From assembly GCA_035934235.1 (NCBI GenBank), contig DASYYB010000029.1, positions 1-64,000 on the forward strand: a DNA stretch of 64,000 nt. Reading direction: 5' to 3'. Below are positions 46,981 through 56,737 of this stretch, piece after piece. Origin of the DNA: REEB95 sp035934235 (lineage in GTDB: Bacteria > Pseudomonadota > Alphaproteobacteria > ATCC43930 > CGMCC-115725). Each line of letters opens with the position of its first letter. Positions within the stretch are counted from its first letter, which is position 1. The notes under the pieces are model-generated. The model did not search any database. It was given only the letters and a program-made list of their open reading frames with translations, and had not been told where the DNA came from. Both the position numbers and the translations under genes were made by a program.

Positions 46981-48540
46981 TTATTCCGCCTTGGCGTCTG
47001 GCGCCGCCGCATCGGCGGCGGGCTGATCGGGGAACCAATGTGCGCGCGCCTTCATGATCACGGCGTTGGCGTCGTCGGCGTCGAGCTTGATGCCGGCGCC
47101 TTGCGCGATCTCGACCAGCTCGTCGCCGGCAAGATCGGCGAGATCGTCGAGCGTTTTGACCCCTTTTTCACCGACCGCCACCAGCAGCGCCGGGCTCACG
47201 CCTTCGATCTGGGCCACCTCGTCGGCGACGCCAAGTTCGCGGCGGCGTGTCTCGTGCTTTTCGTCGCGCTGCTTGATGAAGGCGAGCGCGCGCTGCTGCA
47301 GTTCCTTGGCGACCTCTTCCTCGAAACCTTCGATGCCGGCGAGCTCGCCGGTCGGCACGTAGGCGATGTCCTCGACCGACGTGAAGCCCTCGGTCACGAG
47401 CAGATGGGCGATGACGTCGTCGACGTCGAGCGCCTCGATGAAGAGCGCCGAGCGGGTGCGGAACTCCTCCTGGCGCCGTTCGCTTTCCTCGGCCTCGGTC
47501 AGGATGTCGATGTCCCAACCAGTCAGCTGCGAGGCGAGCCGCACGTTCTGGCCGCGTCGCCCGATCGCCAGCGACAGCTGATCGTCGGGCACCACGACCT
47601 CGATGCGCCGCTGCTCTTCGTCCATCACCACCTTGGCGACTTCGGCCGGCGCCAGCGCATTGACCACGAAGGTCGCCGGGTCCTGCGACCACGGAATGAT
47701 ATCGATCTTCTCGCCCTGGAGCTCGGCCACGACCGCCTGAACGCGCGAACCGCGCATGCCGACGCAAGCGCCGACCGGGTCGATACCACTGTCGTTCGAG
47801 ATCACCGCGATCTTGGCGCGCGAGCCCGGATCGCGCGCAACGGCGCGGATCTCGATGATGCTGTCGTAGATCTCAGGTACTTCCTGGGCGAATAGCTTGG
47901 CCATGAATTGCGGATGGGTGCGCGACAGGAAAATCTGTGGGCCGCGCACTTCCTGGCGTACGTCATAGATATAGGCGCGCACGCGCTCGCCCTGGCGGAA
48001 GCTCTCGCGCGGCAACAGTTCGTCGCGGCGCAGAATCGCTTCGGCGCGGCCCAGGTCGACGATGACGTTGCCGAACTCGACGCGCTTGACCAAGCCGTTG
48101 ACGATTTCGCCGACGCGGTCCTTGAACTCATTGAACTGGCGCTGACGCTCGGCGTCGCGCACCTTTTGGACGATGACCTGCTTCGCGGTCTGCGCCGCGA
48201 TGCGGCCGAAATCGATCGGCGGCAGCGGATCGGTGAGGAAATCGCCAACCTCGGCCTCTGGATTGATCTTCTTCGCCCCGGTGAGCGAAATCTGCGCCGC
48301 CTCGTTGACCACCGGATCGGCGACTTCGCGGAAGCGCATCAAGCGGATCTCACCGCTCTTGCGGTCGATTTCGGCGCGGATGTCGTATTCCTGGCCGTAT
48401 TTCGAGCGGCCGGCCTTTTGGATCGCCTGCTCCATCGCCTGGAGCACCTCGTCGCGATCGATGCCCTTGTCGCGCGCGACGGTGTCGGCGACTTGCAGCA
48501 GTTCGAGACGGGGATAGGCGGCGCTGGTCTGTACGGCCAT
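46981..48540 (-). CDS. nusA: Transcription termination/antitermination factor NusA
   Basis: A protein of 519 residues that binds RNA polymerase and nascent RNA. The N-terminal domain starts at LELLQVADTVARDKGIDRDE. The S1 domain is around GEIVNGLVKRVEFGNVIVDL, and KH1 and KH2 are seen at DPGSRAKIAVISNDSGIDPV with GACVGMRGSRVQAVVAELQG, and DDQLSLAIGRRGQNVRLASQ. C-terminal helix-hairpin repeats (GVKTLDDLADLAGDELVEIA) are the alphaproteobacterial form. It lies 11 bases after rimP. Confidence 0.97.
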   Translation of the reverse strand: MAVQTSAAYPRLELLQVADTVARDKGIDRDEVLQAMEQAIQKAGRSKYGQEYDIRAEIDRKSGEIRLMRFREVADPVVNEAAQISLTGAKKINPEAEVGDFLTDPLPPIDFGRIAAQTAKQVIVQKVRDAERQRQFNEFKDRVGEIVNGLVKRVEFGNVIVDLGRAEAILRRDELLPRESFRQGERVRAYIYDVRQEVRGPQIFLSRTHPQFMAKLFAQEVPEIYDSIIEIRAVARDPGSRAKIAVISNDSGIDPVGACVGMRGSRVQAVVAELQGEKIDIIPWSQDPATFVVNALAPAEVAKVVMDEEQRRIEVVVPDDQLSLAIGRRGQNVRLASQLTGWDIDILTEAEESERRQEEFRTRSALFIEALDVDDVIAHLLVTEGFTSVEDIAYVPTGELAGIEGFEEEVAKELQQRALAFIKQRDEKHETRRRELGVADEVAQIEGVSPALLVAVGEKGVKTLDDLADLAGDELVEIAQGAGIKLDADDANAVIMKARAHWFPDQPAADAAAPDAKAE

Positions 48541-48551
48541 GGTCGAGATCC

Positions 48552-49052
48552 TCAGATAGCTTCGCTATGCGTCTTGCGACGCGTCGCTTCGATGAGTTCG
48601 TCCGTCAAGACGAGTTTGGCGCGGGCGATGCCCGCGAGCGGCAGGTGCACGATTTCGGCGCCCAGATTCACTTTCACGGTGTCGCCATCGAGGCCAAGTA
48701 GCCGGCCACGGAAGCGGCGGCGGCCGTCGAGCGGCTGTTGCAATTCGAGCTTAGCCTCGAAGCCGGCGAAGCGCTCGTAATCGTCGCGCTGAAACAGCGG
48801 CCGGTCGATACCCGGCGAGCTGACTTCGAGCACGTATGAGTCCGCGATCGGATCGGCGACGTCGAGCAGCGCCGAGACGGTCTGGCTCACCAGCGAGCAG
48901 TCGTCGACCGACATTGCCGTCTCGTCGACGCGTTCAGCCATCACCTGCAAGGTCGCGCGCCGGCCGCCGGTGAACGCCGCGCGCACGACGCGATATCCCA
49001 TCGCGGCGAGCGATGGGGCGATCAGGGCCTCGATGCCTTGGGCGTCGATCAA
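48552..49052 (-). CDS. rimP: Ribosome maturation factor RimP
   Basis: A protein of 166 residues that assists 30S assembly. Family features are LIAPSLAAMGYRVVRAAF, YVLEVSSPGIDRPLFQRDDYERFAG and LLGLDGDTVKVNL. I place the start at the TTG at 49052: AGGAG lies 7 bases upstream of it, and the family begins about ten residues before the LIAPSL strand. The frame stays open further upstream, but that stretch contains the leader hairpin and T-run. It is the first gene of the nusA-infB operon. A TTG start may lower translation. Confidence 0.92.
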   Translation of the reverse strand: MIDAQGIEALIAPSLAAMGYRVVRAAFTGGRRATLQVMAERVDETAMSVDDCSLVSQTVSALLDVADPIADSYVLEVSSPGIDRPLFQRDDYERFAGFEAKLELQQPLDGRRRFRGRLLGLDGDTVKVNLGAEIVHLPLAGIARAKLVLTDELIEATRRKTHSEAI

Positions 49053-49069
49053 CGCCGGACTCCTGTACC

Positions 49070-49098
49070 AAAAATAAAAAGTGGGCCGCACGGCCCAC
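49070..49098 (-). terminator. Intrinsic terminator / attenuator in the rimP leader
   Basis: On the minus strand GTGGGCC (49098-49092) pairs with GGCCCAC (49087-49081) through a 4-base loop, followed by a TTTTTATTTTT run at 49080-49070. This is a textbook Rho-independent terminator placed only 18 bases before the rimP start. A preceding stem (49109-49115 with 49122-49128, one G-U pair in RNA) lies just upstream. The arrangement suggests attenuation of the nusA operon. Confidence 0.72.
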
Positions 49099-49160
49099 CG
49101 TTCGATCTCCCCGGCTAGCATGCCGAGGCTATGGGACTCTTGTTGTTGATTGCGCCCTTT

Positions 49161-49188
49161 ATATAGGGAATTCCGCCGTTTGCGCAAG
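49161..49188 (-). promoter_or_regulatory. Putative promoter of the rimP-nusA operon
   Basis: On the minus strand TTGCGC (49188-49183), a 16-base spacer, then TATATA (49166-49161). It lies 14-41 bases after the trmB stop, so the leader RNA would be about 100 nucleotides and would contain the terminator at 49070-49098. Confidence 0.5.
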
Positions 49189-49201
49189 GCTGGCGGGCGC
49201 T

Positions 49202-49900
49202 TTATGCGCGCCGCGCCAGACGAAAAAACCGCGGTGTGCGGCCGGCGGCCACCGCTTTTTGCTCATAACGGGTCGCCGGCCAATCCACTGGACGGTCTGG
49301 CCAATCGCCTTCGACGTGCGCCAACTCGACGAAATCGGCGCGGCCGGCGAGCGCGGCCGCGATCCAATCGGCATAATCGGGATCGTCGGTGGCCAGCCGC
49401 AACTCGGCGCCGGGACGCAGCGTCCGCGCCAGCTGATCGAGCGTTTCGGGCGCGACGATGCGGCGCTTCTTATGGCGCTCCTTCGGCCAGGGATCGGGAT
49501 AGAGGATGAAGGCGCGACCCAGGCTGCGATCGGGCAGGCACGCCAGCAACAGCCGTGCGTCGTCGACGAACAGGCGAACGTTGGCCAATCGATCGCGGTC
49601 GACGGCCGCGAGCAGCTTGGCGATGCCGTTCTCGAAGACCTCGGCACCGAGCACCGCGACATCCGGATGCGCGCGCGCCTGCGCCGCCAGGTGCTCGCCG
49701 GCACCGAAGCCGATTTCGAGCCAGAGATCGTTCGCGGCAGGAACCAGCGTCGCCGGATCGAGCATCCCCGTCGGCGGCAGGACGACGCTCAGTTGTGGCA
49801 ACAACGTGTCCATCAATGCGCGTCGACCCGCGCGCAACTTGCGGCCGCGGCGGCGTCCGTAGATCCGCCGGCGCGCGCCGGTTGCGGAATCGGCAATCAT
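49202..49900 (-). CDS. trmB: tRNA (guanine-N7-)-methyltransferase
   Basis: SAM-dependent enzyme of 232 residues that methylates G46 of tRNA. Family features are RRIYGRRRGRKLRAGRRALM at the N-terminus, WLEIGFGAGEHLAAQARAHP near residue 72 (SAM loop), and IDYPDPWPKERHKKRR-type segment ILYPDPWPKERHKKRRIV, the TrmB signature. In related genomes metK precedes trmB; here an XRE regulator does. It lies 51 bases after that regulator. Confidence 0.95.
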   Translation of the reverse strand: MIADSATGARRRIYGRRRGRKLRAGRRALMDTLLPQLSVVLPPTGMLDPATLVPAANDLWLEIGFGAGEHLAAQARAHPDVAVLGAEVFENGIAKLLAAVDRDRLANVRLFVDDARLLLACLPDRSLGRAFILYPDPWPKERHKKRRIVAPETLDQLARTLRPGAELRLATDDPDYADWIAAALAGRADFVELAHVEGDWPDRPVDWPATRYEQKAVAAGRTPRFFRLARRA

Positions 49901-49951
49901 GCGACAGCAGATACGCGGCGGCGACGGCGGCTGGCAAGCGCCGTCCGTCGG

Positions 49952-50443
49952 TCAGCGCGACCGTGGCCCCGGCGGCGTGTAGGCGTTGGCGATGGCCTTG
50001 GCGAGCTCGAACACGCGGCGGCGGAGCTGTGGGTCGGTGATGCGGAGATACGCGCGTACCAGCTCGAGCGTCTCGCGCCGCATGATCGACTCGTTGCCGT
50101 AAAATACCGCGGCCGGTTCGCTGAGACCCTTGGGCGGCTTGACCGCCGCCTCGGCACCGAGCGACGTGCCGTCCGGCGGATTCAAGTCCGCGAAAAAGAA
50201 CGCCACCGGGACGTCGAGCACCTGCGCCAGCTCATGCAGGCGGCTGGCGCCAATGCGATTGGTGCCGCGTTCGTATTTCTGCACCTGTTGGAAGGTGAGG
50301 CCGATCGCCTGGCCGAGTTTTTCCTGACTCATGCCGAGCAACGTGCGGCGCAACCGAACGCGCGCGCCGACATGCACGTCGATCGGATTCGGGTGTCCGG
50401 ATTTGCTGCGGCGGCTGCGCCTTCCGCCGGGATTCGGTGTCAT
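49952..50443 (-). CDS. XRE family helix-turn-helix regulator
   Basis: A protein of 163 residues starting MTPNPGGRRSRRSKSGHPN. The helix-turn-helix lies at about residues 28-82: VGARVRLRRTLLGMSQEKLG, FQQVQKYERGTNRIGASRLH. The C-terminal part (TLELVRAYLRITDPQLRRRV) forms a helical region seen in alphaproteobacterial XRE proteins encoded near lnt. The target is unknown. The ATG at 50443 was chosen over an upstream ATG because the basic tail begins the family consensus. It lies 96 bases after lnt. Confidence 0.9.
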   Translation of the reverse strand: MTPNPGGRRSRRSKSGHPNPIDVHVGARVRLRRTLLGMSQEKLGQAIGLTFQQVQKYERGTNRIGASRLHELAQVLDVPVAFFFADLNPPDGTSLGAEAAVKPPKGLSEPAAVFYGNESIMRRETLELVRAYLRITDPQLRRRVFELAKAIANAYTPPGPRSR

Positions 50444-50539
50444 CGACGCCTGTGTACGGTCCCTGGGCATCAAAGAGTAATCACATGCAATGGTATGCGG
50501 TCAACGGGTCCGCCACGTATGCGGCGCGCGATCTTGGAC

Positions 50540-52163
50540 TCAACGCCGTGTCCGGCCGCCGCGTCGCTCGAGCACGGTCGCGCCGGCCGCCGCGATCAGG
50601 CCGGCCAACAACAAAACGACAAAGCCGGCATCGCCAAAACGGGCGTAAAGCGTCGGTGGCAAGGCGCGCGGCAGCGGCGCATCGAGCACGCCGACGTCAT
50701 CGAGACCGAGACGCGCCACGACGCGGCCGAGCGGATCGATAACCGCCGAAATCCCGTTGTTGCCGTCACGCGCCAGCGGCAATCCCTGCTCGACCGCGCG
50801 CAGCCGCGCGATGGCAAAATGCTGGAACGGGCCCGACGTGAAGCCGTACCAGGCGTCATTGGTTATGTTGAGCAACCATTGCGGCCGCGTGCCGGGCGCA
50901 ACCACTTGCTCGGGAAAGATCGCTTCATAGCAAATCAACGGGCTGACCGGCGGCAGGTTCGGCAAGTCGAGCGTGCGCGGTCCGGGTCCGGCCGAGAAAT
51001 CGACGGTGCCCGGTGTGATCTTGTTCATCGGCAGGATGCCGCGGAAGGGGACATACTCGCCAAAGGGCACCAGATGATGCTTGTCGTAGGTGGCGACGAT
51101 GCGGCCATTGCGGTCGACGGCCGCGAGGCTGTTCCAGTAATGCGCCATCGGCGCCGGCGGCGGATCGCTGCGTAGGGTGCCGGCGATCACCAGGCCGCCG
51201 GGCGGCGCGGCCTGGGCCAGCGCTGCGCGCGCGTCGGGGTCGCGCTCCAGCAACGGCGGCCCCATGCCTTCGGCCCAAATCACCGCCGACACCTTGTCGA
51301 AGCCAGGCGCCAGGGTGAGGCCGAGCAGCCGGTGGAAGTCCGCGACCAGCGACTTCGAATCATTGAACAGCGTCTGCGGAATCGACGGCTGAACCAGCCG
51401 CAGCGTCACGCCGGGCAGATCGCTTCGCGGATGCGCCGCCAAGCGCCAGGCGCCGAAGCCGGCCATCCCGGCGATCAGCGCTACCGCCACCACCACCGGC
51501 GTCAACCGCGCGCCCGCCGGCGCGCCGAGCCGCGCCGGCAATATCGCCGCCAGCACGGTGAGAAAGCTCAGGCCATAGATGCCGACCACCGCGGCGATTT
51601 GCAGCATCGCCGTCGAGCCCGGAAAGCCGCCCGACCAGGCGTACCCGACCAGGTTCCAGGGAAAGCCGGTGAGCACGTGGCCGCGCAGATATTCGAGAAC
51701 CGCCCACGACACCGCCAGCGCGCAGGCGCGGCCCGTGCCCGACAAGCGGAGATGGCGCGCCGCCAGATCGCTGAGCCACAGCGCCAAGCCGGTGAAGATC
51801 GCCAGCCCGGCAGGAATCGCGACCTCAGCGATCGGGAACAGCCACCAGAACTGCGCCCAGTCGACGGTGAGCGCGACGCCGATCCAATAAAGACCGGCGG
51901 CGAAATAACCGGCGCCGAAACTCCAGCCGAGCGCGAAGGCCTGACGTCCGTCGCGATTGCCATCGGCGAGCCAGGCCAAGCCGCCGAACGACACCAGCAA
52001 CACCGGCGTCAAATCGACCGGCGGCAGCGCGGCGGCGGCGAGTGCACCCAACAGCGCCGCCAACCCATACCGGCGCCAGCCGGCGAGCGCCACGACGTAC
52101 AAGGCCCAGCGCTGTAAGTTTCCGGCGGCGGCCGCGCCGCGCCACACGGCAGGCGCGCGAGTG

Positions 52164-52171
<8 letters not shown>
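50540..52171 (-). CDS. lnt: Apolipoprotein N-acyltransferase
   Basis: Inner-membrane enzyme of 543 residues that adds the third acyl chain to lipoproteins. Several hydrophobic segments occupy the first 230 residues. The periplasmic nitrilase-like domain carries the catalytic triad in VIWAEGMGPPLLE (Glu), KHHLVPFGEYVPFR (Lys) and PLICYEAIFPEQV (Cys). A last membrane helix and basic tail (GGRTRR) end the protein. It overlaps corC by 8 bases. Confidence 0.95.
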
Positions 52172-53028
<857 letters not shown>

Positions 53029-53036
<8 letters not shown>

Positions 53037-53544
53037 GCGCCGCCTCGCGCACGCGATAAGGATCGGCGACGCCGAGGCCGGCGAGAATCGCCACTTCGAG
53101 CGCCTCCATGCGCCGCACCTCGGCGGCCCGCTCGTGATCGAAGCCCAACAGGTGCAGCACACCGTGAACGACGAGATGCGTCAGATGGTCGGCCAGCGTC
53201 TTGCCCTGCGCGCGCGCCTCGCGGGCGATGGTGCCGTGCGCGACGACGACGTCGCCCAAAAGCCGAAGCGACGTGCGCTGCCGCGCCGGTTCGGCGCTGG
53301 CGAACGACAGCACGTTGGTGGGCTTGGCGATCCCGCGATAGGTCCGGTTAAGCTTGGCAATCAGGGCGTCGTCGACGAGCACGATTGAAAGCTCGGCGCC
53401 ACTCAGACCGCCGGCGGCATGCGCCAGCGTCGCAGCGGCCGCGTCGCGGCAAATTTGCGGCGCATTCGTCAGCGCGCGCCGCCAGGCGGCCGCGCGTTCG
53501 ATGACGTCGATGGTGGCCGGCTTTTTCCTATTCGCCGCTTTCAT
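53029..53544 (-). CDS. ybeY: rRNA maturation RNase YbeY
   Basis: Zinc endoribonuclease of 171 residues in 16S rRNA maturation. The metal-binding motif is HLVVHGVLHLLGFDHERAAE near residue 130 (HGxxHxxGxDH). Earlier segments are LSIVLVDDALIAKLNRTYRG and PTNVLSFASAE. The ATG at 53544 gives an N-terminus with the conserved IDVIER segment; further upstream ATG codons run into phoH. It overlaps phoH by 17 bases. Confidence 0.94.
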
Positions 53545-54541
53545 CGCCCTTCGCGCGCTTGGCGCGCTGATCGTGCCGGTCATAGGCGGCGACGATGCGC
53601 GACACCAGCGGATGGCGGACCACGTCCGCTTCGGTGAAATGGATCATCGCGATACCGTCGACACCGGCGAGGGTCTCGACCGCGTCGGTCAGGCCCGAAC
53701 GCGTTCCCTTGGGCAGATCGATCTGCGACAGGTCGCCGGTGACCGCCATGCGCGCGTTCTCGCCGAGGCGCGTGAGGAACATCTTCATCTGCACCGGCGT
53801 CGTGTTCTGCGCCTCGTCGAGGATGACGAAGGCGTTCGCCAGGGTGCGGCCGCGCATGAAGGCGAGCGGCGCGATCTCGATATCGCCGAGCGACAAGCGC
53901 TTCATCACCTGTTCGCCCGGCAGCATGTCGTGCAGCGCGTCGTAAAGCGGCCGCAAATAAGGATCGACCTTCTCGCGCAAATCGCCGGGCAGGAAACCGA
54001 GACGTTCGCCGGCCTCGACCGCCGGCCGCGACAACACGATGCGGTCGACCTTGCCCGCCATCAGCAAGTCGACTGCCATGGCAACGGCGAGATAAGTCTT
54101 GCCGGTGCCGGCGGGACCGAGACCGAACACCAGCTCGTGCGTGCGCAACGCCTTTATATAGGCGGCCTGCGCCGGGCCGCGCGGCGTGATGCGGCGCTTG
54201 CGGGTGCGGATTTCCTCGTTTTCGTCCCCCAGCTCGCCGCGATTGGCGCCGCGATGCTGCGCCATGCGCAAGGCGGCATCGACGGCATGGGCGTCGACCT
54301 CGTCGCCGCGCTTCAACCGCTCATAGAGCGCGGCGAGCGTCGCCCGCGCGATGTCGGCGGCGGCCTCCGGTCCGGTTATCGCCAGCCGGTTGCCGCGCGA
54401 TACCAGCGCCACGCCGAGCGCGCGCTCGATGCGCTCGAGATGCTTGTCGTGTTCGCCGAAAAGCTGTGGCAATAGCGCGTTGTCGGCAAAGTGCAGGTTG
54501 AAGCGCGCCTCGCCGTCGCGCGCGGTGTCGCGCGGCGTCAC
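53528..54541 (-). CDS. PhoH-like ATPase
   Basis: An ATPase of 337 residues, likely involved in RNA metabolism together with YbeY. Walker A is FGLGPAGTGKTYLAVAMAV near residue 140; Walker B is NAFVILDEAQNTTPVQMK. The start is GTG at 54541, overlapping the miaB stop as GTGA. The N-terminal 120 residues form the accessory PhoH-specific domain. Position between miaB and ybeY is standard. Confidence 0.94.
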   Translation of the reverse strand: MTPRDTARDGEARFNLHFADNALLPQLFGEHDKHLERIERALGVALVSRGNRLAITGPEAAADIARATLAALYERLKRGDEVDAHAVDAALRMAQHRGANRGELGDENEEIRTRKRRITPRGPAQAAYIKALRTHELVFGLGPAGTGKTYLAVAMAVDLLMAGKVDRIVLSRPAVEAGERLGFLPGDLREKVDPYLRPLYDALHDMLPGEQVMKRLSLGDIEIAPLAFMRGRTLANAFVILDEAQNTTPVQMKMFLTRLGENARMAVTGDLSQIDLPKGTRSGLTDAVETLAGVDGIAMIHFTEADVVRHPLVSRIVAAYDRHDQRAKRAKGDESGE

Positions 54542-55878
54542 GCGACCACCTCGGGCAACATGCCGGCCAGGCTGTTCGGCTCGATTGTCGCCACGCGCAC
54601 CGTGGCGACCGAACCCAACAGCGCGTCCGGCGACGCGGCATGGACCGGTTGCAGCCACGGGCTGCGTCCCGCCAGCTGCCCCGGATGACGGCCACGCTTC
54701 TCGAACAGCACATCGACCGAGCGGCCGGCGAAACCGGCATTGAAACGCACCTGTTGTTCGTTGAGCAGCGCCTGCAATAGCGCGAGCCGTTCGACCTTGG
54801 CCGGTTCGGGCACCTGATCGTCGCGCACCGCCGCGGGCGTGCCGGGCCGCGCGCTGTATTTGAACGAGAAGGCCTGGGCGAAGCCGATGCCGCGCACCAA
54901 CGCCAACGTCGCGGCGAAATCGTCATCGCTTTCGCCGGGAAAGCCGACAATGAAGTCCGACGACAAGGCGATATCCGGCCTTGCGGCGCGCAGCTGGTCG
55001 ATGATGCGGCGATAGTCGTCGGCACGGTGGCGGCGGTTCATCGCTTGCAGCACGCGGTCCGAACCCGACTGCACCGGTAAATGCAGGAACGGCATCAGCT
55101 TCGGCTCATCGCGATGAACGGCGATCAGCTCGTCGTCCATGTCGGCCGGATGCGATGTCATGTAACGCAGGCGCAACAGACCCGGCACCGATGCCAGCGC
55201 GCGGATCAGCCGGCCGAGCCCCCAGACGCCGCCGTCCACGGCCGCGCCGTGATAGGCATTGACGTTCTGGCCCAAGAGCGTGAGCTCGCGCGCGCCGTGT
55301 GCGACCAAATCTCGGGCCTCGTCGAGCACCGCCTGCACCGGGCGCGAGAATTCGGCGCCGCGCGTATACGGCACCACGCAGAAGGTGCAGAATTTGTCGC
55401 AGCCTTCCTGGATCGAAAGAAAGGCGCTGACGCCGGCGCGACCGCGTTCCGGCAACTGGTCGAATTTCGATTCGGCGGGAAAGTCGGTTTCAACCGGCCG
55501 CTCGCCGTTTTCGGCGGCTTCTACCAGCGCCGGCAGGCGGTGATAGCTTTGCGGGCCGACGACCAGATCGACGGTCTTGGCGCGGCGCAGGATCTCGGCG
55601 CCTTCGGCCTGGGCGACGCAGCCGGCGACGGCGACGACCAACTTGCCGCCGTCACGCCGTTTGCGAGCCTTGAACGGCGCCAAACGGCCCAAGTCGGAGA
55701 ACAGCTTTTCCGCCGCTTTCTCGCGGACGTGACAGGTGTTCAGCAGGATCATGTCGGCATCGGCCGGCGACGCCGCCGGCGCGTAGCCCGACGACGCCAG
55801 CGCTTCGGTCATGCGGTCCGAATCATAGACGTTCATCTGGCAGCCGTAGGTTTTGACGAACAGCTTCTTCACACGCAC
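54538..55878 (-). CDS. miaB: tRNA-2-methylthio-N6-dimethylallyladenosine synthase
   Basis: Radical SAM enzyme of 446 residues that methylthiolates A37 of tRNA. The N-terminal cluster-binding motif is KTYGCQMNVYDSDRM (C12) with later cysteines at NTCHVREKA and VAGCVAQAEG. The radical SAM motif is EGCDKFCTFCVVPYTRG. A C-terminal TRAM domain of about 60 residues follows. It starts 1 base after the acyltransferase gene. Confidence 0.95.
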   Translation of the reverse strand: MRVKKLFVKTYGCQMNVYDSDRMTEALASSGYAPAASPADADMILLNTCHVREKAAEKLFSDLGRLAPFKARKRRDGGKLVVAVAGCVAQAEGAEILRRAKTVDLVVGPQSYHRLPALVEAAENGERPVETDFPAESKFDQLPERGRAGVSAFLSIQEGCDKFCTFCVVPYTRGAEFSRPVQAVLDEARDLVAHGARELTLLGQNVNAYHGAAVDGGVWGLGRLIRALASVPGLLRLRYMTSHPADMDDELIAVHRDEPKLMPFLHLPVQSGSDRVLQAMNRRHRADDYRRIIDQLRAARPDIALSSDFIVGFPGESDDDFAATLALVRGIGFAQAFSFKYSARPGTPAAVRDDQVPEPAKVERLALLQALLNEQQVRFNAGFAGRSVDVLFEKRGRHPGQLAGRSPWLQPVHAASPDALLGSVATVRVATIEPNSLAGMLPEVVA

Positions 55879-55879
55879 C

Positions 55880-56737
55880 TCATTGTGTCGGCAGCGCGTC
55901 GGCGAAGGCGGGCGCCGGCGCGGCGGGAGCCGGTGCCGGCAGCGGTGGCGCGCTCTCGCGTCCGCTCAAGGCCGCCGCGAGACCGGCGGCGATCACGGCG
56001 GCGCAATGATCGGCAAGCGCCTTGCGCGACGGAAAATCGGCGGCGCGCACCGCCGGATGGAAGGTCACGCTGACACCAAGATGGCCGAGACCGAGCACAG
56101 TCCAGAGATGCGGCGCCAAATCCATATCGCCATACCACGCGAACAGCGGGCGATAGGAGCGCCCGAGCGGCATCCCGTCAAGCCGGAGATAGGCGACCGA
56201 AACCGGCTGAACGGCGATGTCACCGGCGCCGTCCGACTCCGTGACCGCTGCGAACAATGCACTTTTGAACGGCAGCAGCCGTTGGCCGTCGCCGCTGGTG
56301 CCTTCGGGAAAGAGGATCAGCTGATCGCCGGCATGGAGCCGCGCGCTCAAAGCGTCGCGCTGCCGCGCCACGCTGCGGCGTTTGCGGTCGATGAAGACCG
56401 TACGCTGCAATCGCGCCAGCCAGCCGAATAGCGGCCAGCCGTCGACGTCGACCTTGGAGACGAACGAGCCCGGAATCGCGGCGCCGAGAATCTCGATGTC
56501 GAGATAGGACGTGTGATTGGCGACGAACAGCGTCGGCCGCGCCGGCGACCGCACGCCGTGCCGCTCGATCGCGATGCCGAGAATGCGGCACACCAGGCGG
56601 TGATAGAACGGCGGCAGCCGCGCGGCCAGCGGGCTGCGCACCAGCAGCAACGCCGCCTGGACCGGCATCAGCGAAAACGTCAGCACGCAATAGGCGACGA
56701 CGCGCACCAGGCGCAGCGCGGAACTCCGCGGCGGCAT
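55880..56737 (-). CDS. olsA: 1-acyl-sn-glycerol-3-phosphate acyltransferase, OlsA-like
   Basis: Membrane-associated acyltransferase of 285 residues. The HX4D motif is VANHTSYLDIEILG near residue 73 and the second motif is LILFPEGTSGDGQRL. The N-terminus has one hydrophobic segment. Placed directly after an OlsB-type gene with an ATGA overlap, it probably adds the second acyl group to lyso-ornithine lipid; a glycerolipid acyltransferase (PlsC) is the alternative. The C-terminal tail is low-complexity (APPLPAPAPAAPAPAF). Confidence 0.82.
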   Translation of the reverse strand: MPPRSSALRLVRVVAYCVLTFSLMPVQAALLLVRSPLAARLPPFYHRLVCRILGIAIERHGVRSPARPTLFVANHTSYLDIEILGAAIPGSFVSKVDVDGWPLFGWLARLQRTVFIDRKRRSVARQRDALSARLHAGDQLILFPEGTSGDGQRLLPFKSALFAAVTESDGAGDIAVQPVSVAYLRLDGMPLGRSYRPLFAWYGDMDLAPHLWTVLGLGHLGVSVTFHPAVRAADFPSRKALADHCAAVIAAGLAAALSGRESAPPLPAPAPAAPAPAFADALPTQ

